From NCBI GenBank assembly GCA_950295325.1, contig OX485804.1:20706001-20770000 (forward strand): 64,000 nucleotides of DNA, read 5' to 3'. Below are positions 46,256-58,716 of this stretch, piece after piece. Under the pieces are notes generated by a model that saw nothing but the letters and a program-made list of their open reading frames with translations, did not search any database and was not told the DNA's origin. The stretch comes from Polytrichum commune. Its lineage: Eukaryota; Streptophyta; Polytrichopsida; Polytrichales; Polytrichaceae. The translations under genes and the position numbers were made by a program. The first letter of the stretch is position 1; every line of letters starts with the position of its first letter.

Positions 46256-47754
46256 TCATAGATGTTAAATTTATAAGAAATCAAAGTGACAATTCCTTTT
46301 CCTTTTTTATGGAGCAAATTGCATGTAAATTTTCGTGATTGTGTTCATTATTAAACTTAGAATAGTGTCTATGTTTTCAGCACGCAGTCGAATCTCATCG
46401 GCATATGTGTCATTTTTGTATGCATCCTTAGCTACAAACACAAAGCTGTGCCATGCACGATGATTAAGATTGAAGCTGAGTGACCGTGACAATATTATAT
46501 ATAAGGCCCAGATACCTTATTTCTCCAAGACCCATGCCAAGTTGGCCAGAAAATAACATACTTGAGCATATGGGATGTGTGCTTTTGAAGTAGTAATGTC
46601 AGAGATATTTTCTGAAGTACAATGATTCAGGTGCTGCCATCTCATGTATATATATATATGAATTTTTAGCAGTGCTGGAAGACTCACTTTCATCACATAA
46701 GTAACTAATGCCCCCTCCCCACCCGACTTTACCAAATAACCAAAGTCTTTCCTAAAAACCGGGTAAAGCTCCCTTGGTTATAGGGGAGGCGTTCGGTTAT
46801 CCCAATTCACCCATAAGAACTTGTTCCAGAGATTGTCGAGCAGGTTTTAGTTAAGTAGCTTTCACACATGTTCATTGTTCTATCTACCAAGCCATGAGTG
46901 TTGGATAGTTTTTGTCCCATCTCCAAATGCCTTATTACTCATCTATCTTACCATCGGTTTTTGTTAATGAAGTCCCTTGTGCCCTCATAGCTAAGACTAA
47001 AAGCAACCAATCACAAGGGCAGGAGGTGACACTTTTAAAGGTCCTACATCCTTGCATCATGTCTAGGTACCGATGGGAGAATTGGTGCTTGAGGCTTAAA
47101 ACCTCCACTTTTAAACCATGCCACATCATTTGCCAACTAGGCTCAACACTAGATATTGTCGATGGTGTGAAGGTTTTGTTTTTAGAACCAACTTTTAGGC
47201 TTAGCTAAAGTCATGTGGGGAGGGGGGCATAAGTAACTAACATTACTATGCAATTGGATGATGGTCTCTTCCCAAAGCATGAGGTTGCACCTAAAAGTTT
47301 TTGACTACTTGTTGAAAACTTTATAGTACACAACTTAAGTGCTCCCTATAAACATGAATCCCGGAATTAAAGGATAATTATGTTTGTCTGAAACATGGTC
47401 CTATGGAACGCAACCACGGGGCTGAGTAATGTTATGACATTTTCAGCTCATTTCTGAGCAACTATCATGCCACCGCTAGGGGTGGAGGACCTATGTATTT
47501 AATTAATAAATCAATATACATGTACTTCCGATAACCATAACTAAAATAAGGGGAGGTCTAATCCTAAACCCCATTTTTTGCTTAGATGCTTCATCGTAGG
47601 TTTGCTAATGCAACATAAGGTTCGTTGTGTAGAAGTTGGAGAACATGAAAAAACAAACCGAATAACACCAACATAACCTTATGGTACTTTGCAAGTTGCA
47701 CAAACTTAGGAGAATCATGTATGTATGGTGCAATGAATGGGGAGAAGCGACTGC
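46256..47754. other. Unassigned
   Basis: No gene or repeat partner recognised apart from short AT tracts. Confidence 0.4.
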
Positions 47755-47895
47755 TAGTTACAGATGAACCGGTTGAAATTCAAAATTTAGGAAAATTACC
47801 GACCATTTACATAAATTATATTTCAAACTAATAATGAAAAACCAAAAGATGACAACTTGTGACCGGATTTCAACCGATTAAGGCATGCGGTTCCT
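47755..47895 (-). repeat. R7 repeat, copy 3
   Basis: Inverse orientation; GATGAACCGGTTGAAATTCA and the following GGAAAATTACC blocks match the family. Confidence 0.6.
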
Positions 47896-48412
47896 TTTTC
47901 AAGTTTTCCAACTTCTACCAATTAGATGTACACAACAAAAATTGTGTTGCATGAGCGAATTGATGATGAAACGTGAAAAGACCGGATTGAGAATTGGAAC
48001 CGCCCCTTCTTTTAGTTATGCTCATTAGTAGTGCATGTTTGTTGATTTCTTAATTGGACACGTAAGTCCTCCCAATTGCGTTCACTATTAAGTGTAGAGT
48101 GGTTGAATAATATTTGAAAACATACTGTCCAATCTCTTTGAAAATTGTTTCTTTATGAAGTTTGCTCTTGGATCCTCACCGAACCACACACCAACCAAAT
48201 CTAGGGGTCCGGTGTCATGTAAAGAGTTATGCTAAGGGAAAACACCGGGCTCCTAGCTGCAACTATATCAAATTAAGGACAAGAAAAATCCAACTCAAAA
48301 ACTTGAAAAACTTGATGAAAACATGAGAGTGTGGAAAACTGTTCAAAGGAGAGAGAAGACTTCCTCTTCCCCATCTTTATATATCCATTCACATTTTAGA
48401 CATCCATACTCC

Positions 48413-48625
48413 TAACTTAAGACAACTCACCTTTTCTTTAGCAACTTCCTATAGATAACTCTCAACTATCTAACTCTTAACTACTAACTTAAGATAACTC
48501 ACTATCTTCTAAGCAACTTTCTACAGATAACTACCAATCAACTAACTTTTAATTATTAACTTAAGACAACTCTCTATTTTCTAAGAAACTTTCAATGAAT
48601 AACTATCGACTATCTAACTTTACAC
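48413..48625. repeat. 72-bp tandem repeat, three units
   Basis: Units begin TAACTTAAGA or close at 48413, 48485 and 48557, exactly 72 bp apart, each followed by TAACTC.CT, CAACTT and a TATCTAACT-like end. Confidence 0.85.
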
Positions 48626-48816
48626 AATCCACTATCTCAAGACAACTAGGTTATCACTCATAACCTTCCTTTATACTATCTATTCTATGAAATCAAACAA
48701 TTATTTATTTATTTATTTATATTTTTTTGTAAAAGTTTGCTTCACGACACCGGTTAAGCAAAGTGACCGCATCACACCCGCACACCTTTATGCCCACAAA
48801 TCTCCCCAGACACCAG

Positions 48817-49381
48817 GGGCCACTTCACACATGAGCGAAGAGCCGTGACCTTGTAATGGCGAGGACACTTGACTCTCATCCAAAGGCCGTACAATGGGTA
48901 TTGGGAAAGCCGTTTTATGTAGTCACGGGCCCTCAAGCATAGTGTGAAGTGAGAATGGACCATGTTGCGGGACCATTGCATATTTTGTTGGCTAAAAAAG
49001 AGGGGAGGATTTGGTTTAATATAATATATCTCAAACTCTATCAACTTAAGAGAATTACTCGGTGGTGTTTGTATGTCCCGGAATTTGCCTTGCAATCTGT
49101 CATGCTGGAATTTTCAAAAAAAAGTCACGGTCTCCCGGAATTTGCGTCAAGCCCACCTCTTGGAGGTGGTCTTGACACAAATTCCGGTAGACCATGCACC
49201 CTTATCCACAAACCTGCCATGTAAGACTCCATGTAGACTTTTCATCCACGAATTTTTCTGTGGGCCTTTAGGCCTTCACCTCCTAGTGTGAAGTGAACTT
49301 AGACAGTCTACACCTTTTCAACCAATGAGAGCTCTTACATTGCCATGGTCATGAGCCTTCAGCCTTGTGTGTGAAGTGGCC
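48817..49381. mobile_element. MITE family F2, copy 3, degenerate
   Basis: Termini GGGCCACTTCACACATGAGC and TGTGTGAAGTGGCC. The internal CCACCTCTTGGAGGTGG forms a near-palindrome. The flanks no longer show TTA on both sides. The arms are rearranged relative to other copies. Confidence 0.7.
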
Positions 49382-49457
49382 TTGATATGGTATAGTTGAA
49401 TGATCTTGAAGATGGAAGATGGAATTTGGAATCTTGGAGCTGGAGACCTATGATTGG

Positions 49458-49670
49458 GGAGAACCGACGGTTGGTTACAGATGAACCGGTTGAGTTTGAG
49501 AAAGAACCGGTTGAAGTTCAAGACTACATGAAAATTACCAATCAAAATAGAGGAATGTATAGAATATACCCCAATTTAATAAAGGAAAACTGGAGGATGT
49601 CAACAGCATGTAACCAGTTGGACTTGCAAGCACTAGGATCTCAACCGATTATGCCCAAAAACCTCCCCCA
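49458..49670 (-). repeat. R7 repeat, copy 4
   Basis: Inverse orientation; GATGAACCGGTTGAGTTTGA, GAAGTTCAAGACTACATGAA and CAACAGCATGTAACCAGTTG match the family. The longest copy. Confidence 0.65.
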
Positions 49671-50257
49671 TCACTGCTGGAGAGTCGAGACCTGAAGGGA
49701 GATGCATGGTTGGCTGCTATGGGGAAAGTCTGACAGTTTCAAAGTCCATGGGCCCAGCAAGAGCAACTCCTCCACAGATTTGGTCCTTTTCGCTTTCCCC
49801 GGCTGGTCTGTCACCGTGCCAACTTGACTCCCTTGCTTGTTGGAGAATTTGTATATATATGTAGCTTATATAACTGTTAAATGCTGTGTAGTTGGACTAC
49901 TGTCAGTGTGTGTGTGTGTGTGTCGGAGATATTTTCGCTGAATTATTCATGTGTGCATCATTTGCAGGTGTTGCAAGTGACCCGCAGATATATTCTTACC
50001 ATGAGAGTGTGTATTGGAGGGATTTCAATGGCACCTCTTGGAGTGGGAAATTGCCTCAGGCCTCGATCACACCGAACTTTCTGTCCGGTTCTAGCCATGA
50101 AATTGCTGGGGATAATTTTGAGAAATAGATGTTGGCCCACCACTTTTCACACTCTTATAGTCGGAGATGTTGATGGATGGTGCCAGAAATGACCGGTGTG
50201 ATCAACCCTCAGTGTCTGGGGAGCGGAGCGTTTGGGATAGACTCGCCCCTTGAAATC
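49671..50257. other. Unassigned; (GT)n at 49905-49922
   Basis: A smooth frame of about 50 residues after a possible splice acceptor (TTTGCAG, 49963-49969) has no recognised family. No gene is called. Confidence 0.35.
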
Positions 50258-50420
50258 TAGTATTTCCAAGTCCATTCGGTTACATGTTGACATGTTTTGG
50301 GGTTTTCGGTATTGATTTAGGATATCTTCTGTAGATTCCTTTCACGATGATTGGTAGTTTTCTTTAAGTTGTGAACTTCAAATTCAACCAGTTCCTCCTT
50401 GTATATTGAATTGCCTTCCA
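50258..50420 (+). repeat. R7 repeat, copy 5
   Basis: CTAGTATTTCCAAGTCCATT, CGGTTACATGTTGACATGTT and TTGTGAACTTCAAATTCAAC match the family without the SINE, giving an empty site. Confidence 0.65.
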
Positions 50421-51739
50421 AGTTAGCCCGTGTAACTTATTATGTGGGTCATTTTTCACCACATCATTCGGTAAGGTAGAGGGTGCTAATTCTAACCCCT
50501 TCCTAAAAGCACCCCTCTATGATTGTCTCTTAATCTCGTAATCGGAGCACGCTTTGAACTATCTGAATGTCTCCGACATAAAGCAAAGACGGATTTATTT
50601 GGGTGAAAAGTGGAGTATGAGGCTTTTTTTTTTGGAAATTGTGGGGTTGGATTTGGGTGAAAGTGGGATTTGAGCCTCAGGGTTGGTTTGAGCATCCTCT
50701 ACTTTAGCTATCAAAATCTCGTGGTGGATACTTCGTGAAACTTTGTAAGAATAGCTCGGAATCTTACCCATAGTTTCTGACCTATTTATATACAATATGA
50801 AGTTAAAGTGGGTTTACACTAGGATGCAAGACCAAAGGAGCTCCAAGATGGCAATCTTATTGGTCGAGAGCAAAGTTTTAGATCCAAGGACTTTACACAA
50901 GAGTGTGGGTCCAAAGCATGAAGAGATGAAGCATCGGTAATATGATATGGCTTTTCCACCAAATCTTGTTGGTCCCAACTCAAGAAAACACTCATCATAG
51001 TTTAATTGAGAAATCAATTTTGGAGTCCAAACTTAGTGTCCATTCTCAATGGAAGCTTGTGGCATGTAACTCGTGAAAGCAAAATGAACTATTACGGAAC
51101 ACTTTTCAATAAACTCATAGTGGCCACTTATTATTATAAGCCTTGCATTACGGTGGCACCCAAGGCCACCAGAAACCACTTGGCTATTGCCAAGTGGTTT
51201 CGAGTACTTTGTCCAACCAACAAGGGTAATTGTCACCAAAAATACTTTAATGACTTGTCAAATTCGACCATCTAGTAAGTGAGATTTAGACATAGTATTT
51301 CATAACATGCGTCCATTTTACAAAAGTTGATAGAGCATGTGAACCAAGGACATGGCCCCACCGAACATAGTTATGGAACTCAAGAATGTTATGCTACATG
51401 TGTGTCACCTTTGAAATAATGTGCCAGGGTAATGCCAATCCCTATTGCGAATTGCTATGCAAGTCATATGTGGCAAAAAAGTAGACAAGAAAATTAGAAA
51501 GAAAAAGAAAAGGATCTCTGACCAATCTAAGCTAATCATTTTTTCAGCTCCAACCTTGGATGGATGCATAATATAATAGTAACCGGGTTAATAGGTGTTG
51601 ACATAATATTACACAACGTTCAACTCCCGTTGTGTGGGCCCTCAGAAGACAACAATGGGATGCTTGAAAAGCTGTGCATGAAGACTTAGATTCAGACTGG
51701 ACTCCGACATTCCATTCTTATATTTTGAGGGCCCATGTC
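50421..51739. other. Unassigned; perfect hairpin at 51174-51199
   Basis: AACCACTTGGC / GCCAAGTGGTT with a TATT loop. No gene recognised. Confidence 0.45.
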
Positions 51740-51885
51740 GCTTAATAATGTTATGATATCTTTCGGTTTTTCTTTGTCAATTTGAGGCGTAGTCCATGAA
51801 TCCCTCTAGAATAATAGGTAATTTTCCTGAAGTCTTGAACTTCAACCTTGTTCATGTGTAACTAGCAGCCGGTATTTCCCCGTGC
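51740..51885 (+). repeat. R7 repeat, copy 6
   Basis: GTTATGATATCTTTCGGTTT, CCCTCTAGAATAATAGGTAA and CTGAAGTCTTGAACTTCAAC match the family. The ATCTTTCGG junction is the uninterrupted SINE site. Confidence 0.65.
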
Positions 51886-53024
51886 ATTCGACGATAGCCG
51901 TATTGGACGGTGTCAGACTTTACTTATTACATCCTCGGAGAGCTTTTCGGTGAAGTGGGATCCACTTGCCCGGAAGCTGAGCGAGAAGACTGCAAGTGTT
52001 GGAAGCTGGGGCGATTCTGTGCGAGTGACTGTTCAATGGTTTGACTCGGTTAATTAAAAGCCACCTTGTGTTCATTGTGGCCGGCATATAATGGGGGCGC
52101 CTCCCTTTCCTGGTTCTTGGAGAGAAGAATTGGAAGAGTGTCTGGTCATGTGGAGGTTGCACGCCGGGAGGAATTAAGTTAGTTGCTTGCACGCCATCGC
52201 CTGCCTGCCTGCCTGCCTTCTTCTATTTGCAGACATCTTGAGCCCACCTCCAAGGTTACCGGAGTTGCTGGAGGTGTGACTTCCTGCCACAGTCTCAGAT
52301 TCATGCTCAGATTTTAACCCTTCTTGTTGCCTAATCTTCAAGTTCAGTCCGCCACCCCAACTCCTGTTTTCCTCCAATTTCAAGCAGGCGTTCGACTATG
52401 TCCTTGAGTTGCACTCAGCTCTGCATTTGCAAGTGTTCACACCGTGGGTCACTTTGAAGGCCAAACTCAAATCTGAGTGCATTTCCTCTTCCTCTTCTCT
52501 GGCTTGTGTTTGTTTATACTTGTGTGCTTGACAAGTTACCTCTTAGAAACTTAAGCTTCTTGCTTAACCTCCAAGCGGGGGAAGCGTTTATCTGTAGCGT
52601 CTTTCTTCCCTCTTGGCAAGAAACCCCATCTCGCTTCGATTCTCTCACTGCAGCAACCCCCCATACCAGATTGTGCCACAACCATCTCCAAAACCTTACC
52701 TTTGTCACTAGCAGAAGAAGAAGAAGAAGAAGAAGAAGAAGAAGAAGATTTGGTCCTCTAACAAAACCCAAAACTGGTACGCACCTCTCGTCTTCCTGCT
52801 GACAGCCACTGGCAATTCAAGATCTATCCCAACATTTGCAACATCACCATCTCATAACAGGCTCAGAGTGTTTGTTTAGGAGGGTTGAGCTTCATGGGCT
52901 GAAGGTTGCAATCAGTTTTTGGACTTGAATTGCCACTTTTTGTTTTTAGAAGAATTTTGCTCTGTGTTCATCCCCGGGGGTCCTTGCCAATCTGAAAACC
53001 CAACCGGAAGGCCGAGAAAAGAAT
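51886..53024 (+). promoter_or_regulatory. Upstream region and likely 5' UTR of gene 2
   Basis: Low in transposon signatures. An (AGA)n tract of about 12 units lies at 52713-52748, 277 bp before the ATG, on the sense strand; a GCCTGCCT run lies at about 52199-52217. No convincing TATA box. The two transporter genes share little sequence here, so their promoters differ. Confidence 0.4.
52713..52748 (+). repeat. (AGA)n trinucleotide repeat in likely 5' leader of gene 2
   Basis: About 12 perfect AGA/GAA units; gene 1 has no equivalent. Confidence 0.95.
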
Positions 53025-55500
53025 ATGGCAGCAACATCATCCAAGAGAGCTGGGGTTAAGGAAGTCTACGCCCACACCGAGAGGACACCTCTTCTGCCCA
53101 GTAAGACACAAGACCTTGTGGAGGAGGTTTACGATGATTACCACGAGGCGTCGGTGCCCAGCGGCGTGTTCAATCTGTCGACCACCATCGTTGGGGCCGG
53201 CATCATGGCACTCCCTGCCACCATGAAGGTGTTGGGCTTGCCCTTGGGCATCCTCCTCATCATAGTTGTTGGGATTCTGAGTGAGAGTTCCATTCGAGTT
53301 CTGTTGCGCTACTCACGGCCGTCGGGAGCGAAGTCTTACAGTGACTTGATGGGCTCCGCATATGGCGAGGTCGGCCGCGCTATGGTGCAGCTTTGCATCA
53401 TTGTCAACAACCTCGGCATCCTCATCGTGTACCTTATCATCATAGGTACTCACTCTCTTTCTAAAGCCCCTGACTTTTACAATTTAGGGTTGAGTTTTGT
53501 GTGATACGAAATGTAGGAAGGTCCGCACCTAATTTGAACCAGCTTCTGCACGTATTTTCTTTGCCTGGTTCAGCTTTGCAAGGTGGTGGTAGAATCAAGG
53601 AAATGGGCTTGCAGGAGGGAAATTGTAGCTTCGAAACAAATGTTGCAGACGCCTTTCCGGTTTTAGAAATCTAAATGTTTAGTTACACTTTGCCTTCGCT
53701 CCATCCATCCATCCCAGTGCATTCAAGAGAAGGAGTCTGTCCAACAAATAGTTCTCACCTCTAGGCTTGATTTCTGTGGTATGGAGAAACTGCGCCTTTA
53801 TAATAAACTGCCTGTGCGTATCCCTTCTTTTCGGCTACTCTCCATTCGCAACAGTTCAATCAAGATGTCTGGGTTGAGTAGAGTACTAAATGCGAGAAAC
53901 CTTCCTTTGTTGGTGTCAGGTGACGTCTTGTCAGGATCAACCTCCGGAGCAGGGCAGCATTTTACTGGTGTCCTGGAAGAATGGGCAGGCGGACCCGCTT
54001 GGTGGAACGAGCGATTATTTGTGCTCTTCACTATCACTTCCGTTATCCTGCTTCCCCTCGTCTCATTACGACATCTCGGTATGTATGCTTAACTGTGATA
54101 GTCTCCTTCCTACCGATTCTGCCTGAGAATTTAGCCGTGGTGGTCTGAGCAGTAGAAGCTAAATTATCCTTCATAGCAATGCTCTTGTGATGCAGGATAT
54201 AATACGTTTCTGTTCTTGTTGAATGCCAGATTCATTGAAATGGACCTCCGCATTGTCAGTCGCTCTAGCGGTGGTGTTTGTGGTGATTGTCGTGGCTGTG
54301 ACATTGTGGAAACTGGTGGCTGGACAAATCAATTGGCCAAGGCTGATGCCGGATGTCAGCGACTTAGCCTCATTTTGGCGTCTTTTCACTGTCATTCCTA
54401 TTATGATGACTGCCTATATTTGCCATCACAATGGTAAGTACTTCTCTCCGTGTGTCCTAGTTTTCTTCCCCTTGCCTTATACACGCCATAAACTAAGAGG
54501 ACACCCAATTCTCCTCACCATGATGGCCACTTAGCACTGCACTCAGAACTGCAATGTGACCCACCCGTGTCCAAAAGCTCAGATCCTGTTCATGCTTTGC
54601 TGATGGTGTGTGGTGGTTGGATTTCTTGGCGACAGTGCACCCTATCGCGAATGAGCTCGAGGGAAATGCAGAATCAGCCGAGGAGAAGATGCAACGTGTG
54701 GTGCGATGGTCAATGACTCTCTGTGGGATTATCTACCTCTGCACTGCCACATTCGGTTACCTTCTGTTTGGGGATTCAATCAGTGACGATATCTTGTCCA
54801 ACTTTGACACTGACCTCGGGGTGCCATTCTCGCATACAATCTGTATCATTGTCCGCATCAGCTATGCAGTGCACATTATGTTGGTGTTCCCTCTCTTGAA
54901 CTTTTCACTTCGTCTCAACCTCGACTCTTTCCTGTTCCCAAATGCTGCCCCTATTGCACACGATACGATGCGGTTCTCGACCCTCACCTGCCTGTTGACA
55001 AGCTGTGTGTTCATTGGGTCAGCATTGGTTCCCAACATCTGGGTTGCATTCCAGTTCACCGGTGCAACGGCCACAGTGTGCCTTGGATTCATCTTCCCAG
55101 CCCTCATCTTGCTCAAGTAAGTTCTATCCAATCTTAAGACTCTGCCTTCTATTATTGAAGAATGTATTGCAATACCTGAGGGGGAATGGTTGGGTCTACA
55201 GGCTACTTTTTGTAGATAACAAGATTGGATCAGCTAAATGAAGAAGACTGTAGGAATTTTCTATATTCCTGTATGAATTTCCTGGTCTAATGTAGATTTT
55301 ATGCTTTGTTGGTTTCCAGGGACAAGCCCCTATTGGCTTCCAAGACGGACAAGTATGTGGCAGTGGTGATGATCATTCTGGCAATTTTTACTAGCGTGGT
55401 TGCTGTCTCGACAAACATATTCAATCTTATTCAACCTGTTGAACCCTCAGCAACCACTCCTGCTGCTTCCGGTTTCACAGGTTATTATTTAGGACTCTAG
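53025..55500 (+). CDS. AVT6-like: AVT6-like vacuolar amino acid transporter (gene 2)
   Basis: Paralogue of gene 1 and the better match to the family. Exons: 53025-53445, 53920-54078, 54230-54433, 54636-55116 and 55320-55500, with GT-AG introns of 474, 151, 202 and 203 bp; 481 codons and TAG. Intron phases equal those of gene 1, and intron 2 is the same length and nearly the same sequence. The protein has a soluble N-terminus (about 1-44), the VFNLSTTIVGAGIMALPATM block in the first membrane segment, GDVLSG at about 141, DLASFWRLFTVIP before the sixth segment, FGYLLFGDSISDD and NFDTDLGVP between segments seven and eight, and RLNLDSFLFP after the eighth. AVT6 carriers move amino acids out of the vacuole. 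Substrate is not deducible here. No lesion seen. Confidence 0.95.
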
Positions 55501-55845
55501 ATTGTGAGTTGAATCAATTAGTCACTCAGATAATTGGCCTTCCAATGAATCTGCTGTATTGGCAGATTGTGTAATTTTAACGAGGCTGGCTCAGTGGCAG
55601 ATTGGGCTAGACTGTACCCCAAAGCAGAACTGTACATAATTAACTCCAAGCACGAACCTCTCAATTGGAGGTCTATTGGAGTTTGACTACATCAAGGACG
55701 CTGTAATTACAAAAGTGAAGCTAGTTCAGTAGAATCATGTACTCTAGGGCATTGTTGCAAGAATTTGTAACTCTAATAGTGGAGGTAGTGGAGACCAAAA
55801 ATCATCATGCTCTTGTAAACATGCACATGTCATGAGATGTGCAAA
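55501..55845 (+). other. Gene 2 3' UTR, homologous to that of gene 1
   Basis: GCAGATTGTGTAATTTTAAC, GGCTAGACTGTA and CTCTTGTAAACATGCACATG have counterparts downstream of gene 1. Two diverged units of the 71-bp repeat lie at about 55690-55820. Confidence 0.7.
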
Positions 55846-56107
55846 CATCTCATTAAAGTTCAAAATTTGGAATTGCAGATGCAGACAGCGATGTCTGATC
55901 ACTTTTAGTCTGACGCTGGTGAACATCGATCTTTGTGATTGTGAGAAAATGGGCTTGCTGATGAATTGTGTTCTTTGGCTCCGTCAGCTTGGCGCTTTGC
56001 TCTTGGAAGTCTTAGAACATTTGTGAGCTGAATTTGCCACCTTCGTTAGCCAGTCGAGTCAAGGGTCACCTGACTTTTTCCAAATTGTATGTGTAGATTT
56101 ATCAATC

Positions 56108-56683
56108 ACTACACCATTTATGGTATTTAGTGTCATATGCATAGTAGTCTCACCCCATTTTGAGGTATATGTTAGTTACACTAATGATCTACAAATTCAT
56201 CATTAGTGTCACCTCATGACACTTAGCGTTCAAGTGCGCACACTGATCAATATCTTGGCATGAGTGTGTTCAATAGTATTATGAGGTGTATGCTTATGTT
56301 ACACAGTGGTCTGCACGTTGACTAAAAGTGTATACATATGAATGATACTTGCCCTTGCTATGCTCAAGAATATCTTCCTCTTGCATATTAATATGTAAAC
56401 ACATGACACTTGCCTTTAGTGTGCTTAATAATATCTTTCTGCCCTTTGTATACTAAAAAGCAAAAGTATTATTTCAAGTATCCCAATGTGCTAAACTAAA
56501 TGCCATTATCTAAGTGTAAATAGATATTTTCACTTTAAAATGTACATTTGACAAATTTGCACTTATGTTGATGAGTAGATATCATGTTGACGATTAGCGG
56601 ATGTGACACTTTGAGACCTCTAGGCATCTAGTTTAGATTGTTGCCCAATAGCGTGTGACACTAAATACCGTTAACGGTGTAAT
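56108..56683. mobile_element. M1-family MITE, long variant
   Basis: Left end ACTACACCATTTATGGTATT; right end ACTAAATACCGTTAACGGTG then TAAT. It starts about 260 bp beyond the homologous 3' UTR of gene 2. No gene. Confidence 0.65.
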
Positions 56684-57489
56684 GGTAAAAATCCAATTAC
56701 AAAACCTAAACTTAATTTGATTGTAGTTTTATCGTTGACTTGTAGGCATTCTTGGTTTTACGGGACTTTAGATATGAAAGTGAACCCAAATTTATGAAGC
56801 TACCTTGTATTCTCATGTTGGTGGGCAACATACAAGTATTGTAGTTTTCCAGCAACTTGGGCATAAAATATATAAATAAAGTGTGCCTAAACTTTTGGGA
56901 AATTATCAACATGGTTTGCTTAACTTTTAAAACAAAGATCAGATTAATGCCAAAATCACAGAAGCTTGAGTCACATGTGTTGTAATTGAATAAATTAACT
57001 TTTAGGTGTCAATAGGTCTAAACATACATACATTACAAAGTCTTTTGTGAGTCTTTTGTCTCGCCATTCTAACACTTCTAACCCACACAATCTTTCACAA
57101 ATGCAACACATCTCTCACACATAACAAACCGTGCCACATAAGAGTTTAGGGTCACTAATGGGATCTTCGGAAGCGAAGGTAAGAGTTTAGGGTAAATCAA
57201 CCACCTTAGATGATATTAGCAACAACCATTTAGAAATTGTAAGAGAAACTTGGATGAATTGATTTTTTGAGTTGCCTAACTGTTTTGATCACTTTAATTA
57301 ATTATATGGCAAAGACCCTCCCAAGTCGCTATGAAACTACGGTATGATTTGTTGATGAGAAGGTGATTTGGTTGAAATTTTGGGAGCATGTTAGTATGCG
57401 CTTAAATGCCTCGTGCATTGAAAGACATGTGGTTCATGAGTAACTGCAGGAAAAAAGTGAATTGGGTCACATGTAGTTATAACAATTGT
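56684..57489. other. Unassigned
   Basis: No gene or repeat partner recognised. Confidence 0.4.
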
Positions 57490-57660
57490 TTGTAAGGTTT
57501 GATTCTAGATAGATAGAAACTCCAACCCCTTTCAAGCAAGAGGCCGGCGTGAATAAAGTGTCCGTTCGTAATGCCAATGACCCGATGCCCACTGGACAAG
57601 GGGACATTGGGACAAATACTACTCTCCCCTTTCAAGGATGAACACTATAATGACACACTA
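57490..57660 (-). mobile_element. LINE B 3'-end fragment
   Basis: Resembles 27400-27620: GTTCGT, CCCACTGGACAAGG, ACTACTCTCCCCTTTCAAGG and GAACACTATAATGACAC-like blocks occur in the same order. A very short 5'-truncated copy. Confidence 0.5.
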
Positions 57661-57811
57661 TACAAGTTCTATGGTTTGATTCTAGTGTAAGATGATGTGA
57701 ATTCTCTATCCAGTAGTGCAGCTTTTGGAGCACCCAAATGCAACAAATACTCTTGACTTGTATATCATAAAGGGTCAATGATCACCCACACCATGAATCT
57801 GCAAGCTCTTG

Positions 57812-58144
57812 GGGCCTATTCACATTGGGTCCCAAGTCCCAAGTCCCAACTTTTGAGTCTCAAGAAATCATTAAAGTATGGTTTGTGTTCATCAAAATTG
57901 GATCTGGACTTATGTTGAGAGTTGGGTCTATTTTTTTTGTCCCATCCAAGGATCAACACAACTCCCAAGACTCACCTTCAAAAAGTGCAGCCACGTAAGC
58001 ATCCATGTCATACTTGGGATTTCAGGACTTGGGATCCCATGTGAAGTGGTAAGTCCTAGCTCCCATGCTCTCAATGGTTGAGATTGCACAAATTGACCTT
58101 AAGTGACTTGGGACTTAGGACTTGGGACCCGTGTGAACTAGCCC
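57812..58144. mobile_element. MITE family E, copy 1
   Basis: 333 bp; termini GGGCCTATTCACATTGGGTC and GGGACCCGTGTGAACTAGCCC, with TTG on the left and TTA on the right as a probable 3-bp target. Inside each end are short direct repeats of CCCAAGT. It lacks the M1 insertion seen in copy 2. Confidence 0.8.
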
Positions 58145-58716
58145 TTAGAGAGCCTAAGTTTGTGTGACCATCTAGTCCAAGTGTTTAATCACACATGAAA
58201 AATAATGCATGTCATTTGATGTGACGGCACTAAAGTAGATGTGCTTAAATCCAACATAGCAATAACCTTGACACTTGTATTGAAGTGGTGCATGGTAAGG
58301 TGTGGATCTAAAAACAAAGACCAAAAGGAAGCACATTTCAAAGAGATCGGATCATGTGCTCAAAATATGCTAGCTAATTAAGGTTTAATAGTCAACATGA
58401 TGTTTTTGGAGGAGGGGGACCTATTTGACCATTTAACGAACATGGAATCTTCAGTTTGATAATGAGTAAGATATTCATGTGAGCTTAATTTTTTTTGAGA
58501 CAAATGGCTGCATGCACAATTTGAATTGGCTTATCATCTTGCATGGATTGTGTGTTCCATATCCTACAAGATGTGGGTGCAAAGAGAAAACTAACACACA
58601 TCTACCTTTACCTCCCCCCCACACAAATCCCAAGCCCCCTCCTACAGCCCCCCACTGCCCAAGGGAAAAAAAAAAAAAAAAACTCCTCTCTCGTCTTCAA
58701 ATGGGGGTTTTGTCGA
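58145..58716. other. Unassigned; poly-A tract at 58664-58681
   Basis: C-rich stretch then 18 A; no gene recognised. Confidence 0.4.

Noticed and set aside
49892-50128. 78-residue frame after a possible splice acceptor
   Set aside because: Its first part is a (GT)n tract and the rest matches nothing known; no donor or partner exon is evident.
52506-52802. Frame with a poly-Arg run (and poly-Leu on the other strand)
   Set aside because: The runs are the (AGA)n microsatellite upstream of gene 2.
53781-54092. An alternative start for gene 2 at 53781
   Set aside because: This frame runs through intron 1; the paralogue and the family block in exon 1 show that translation starts at 53025.
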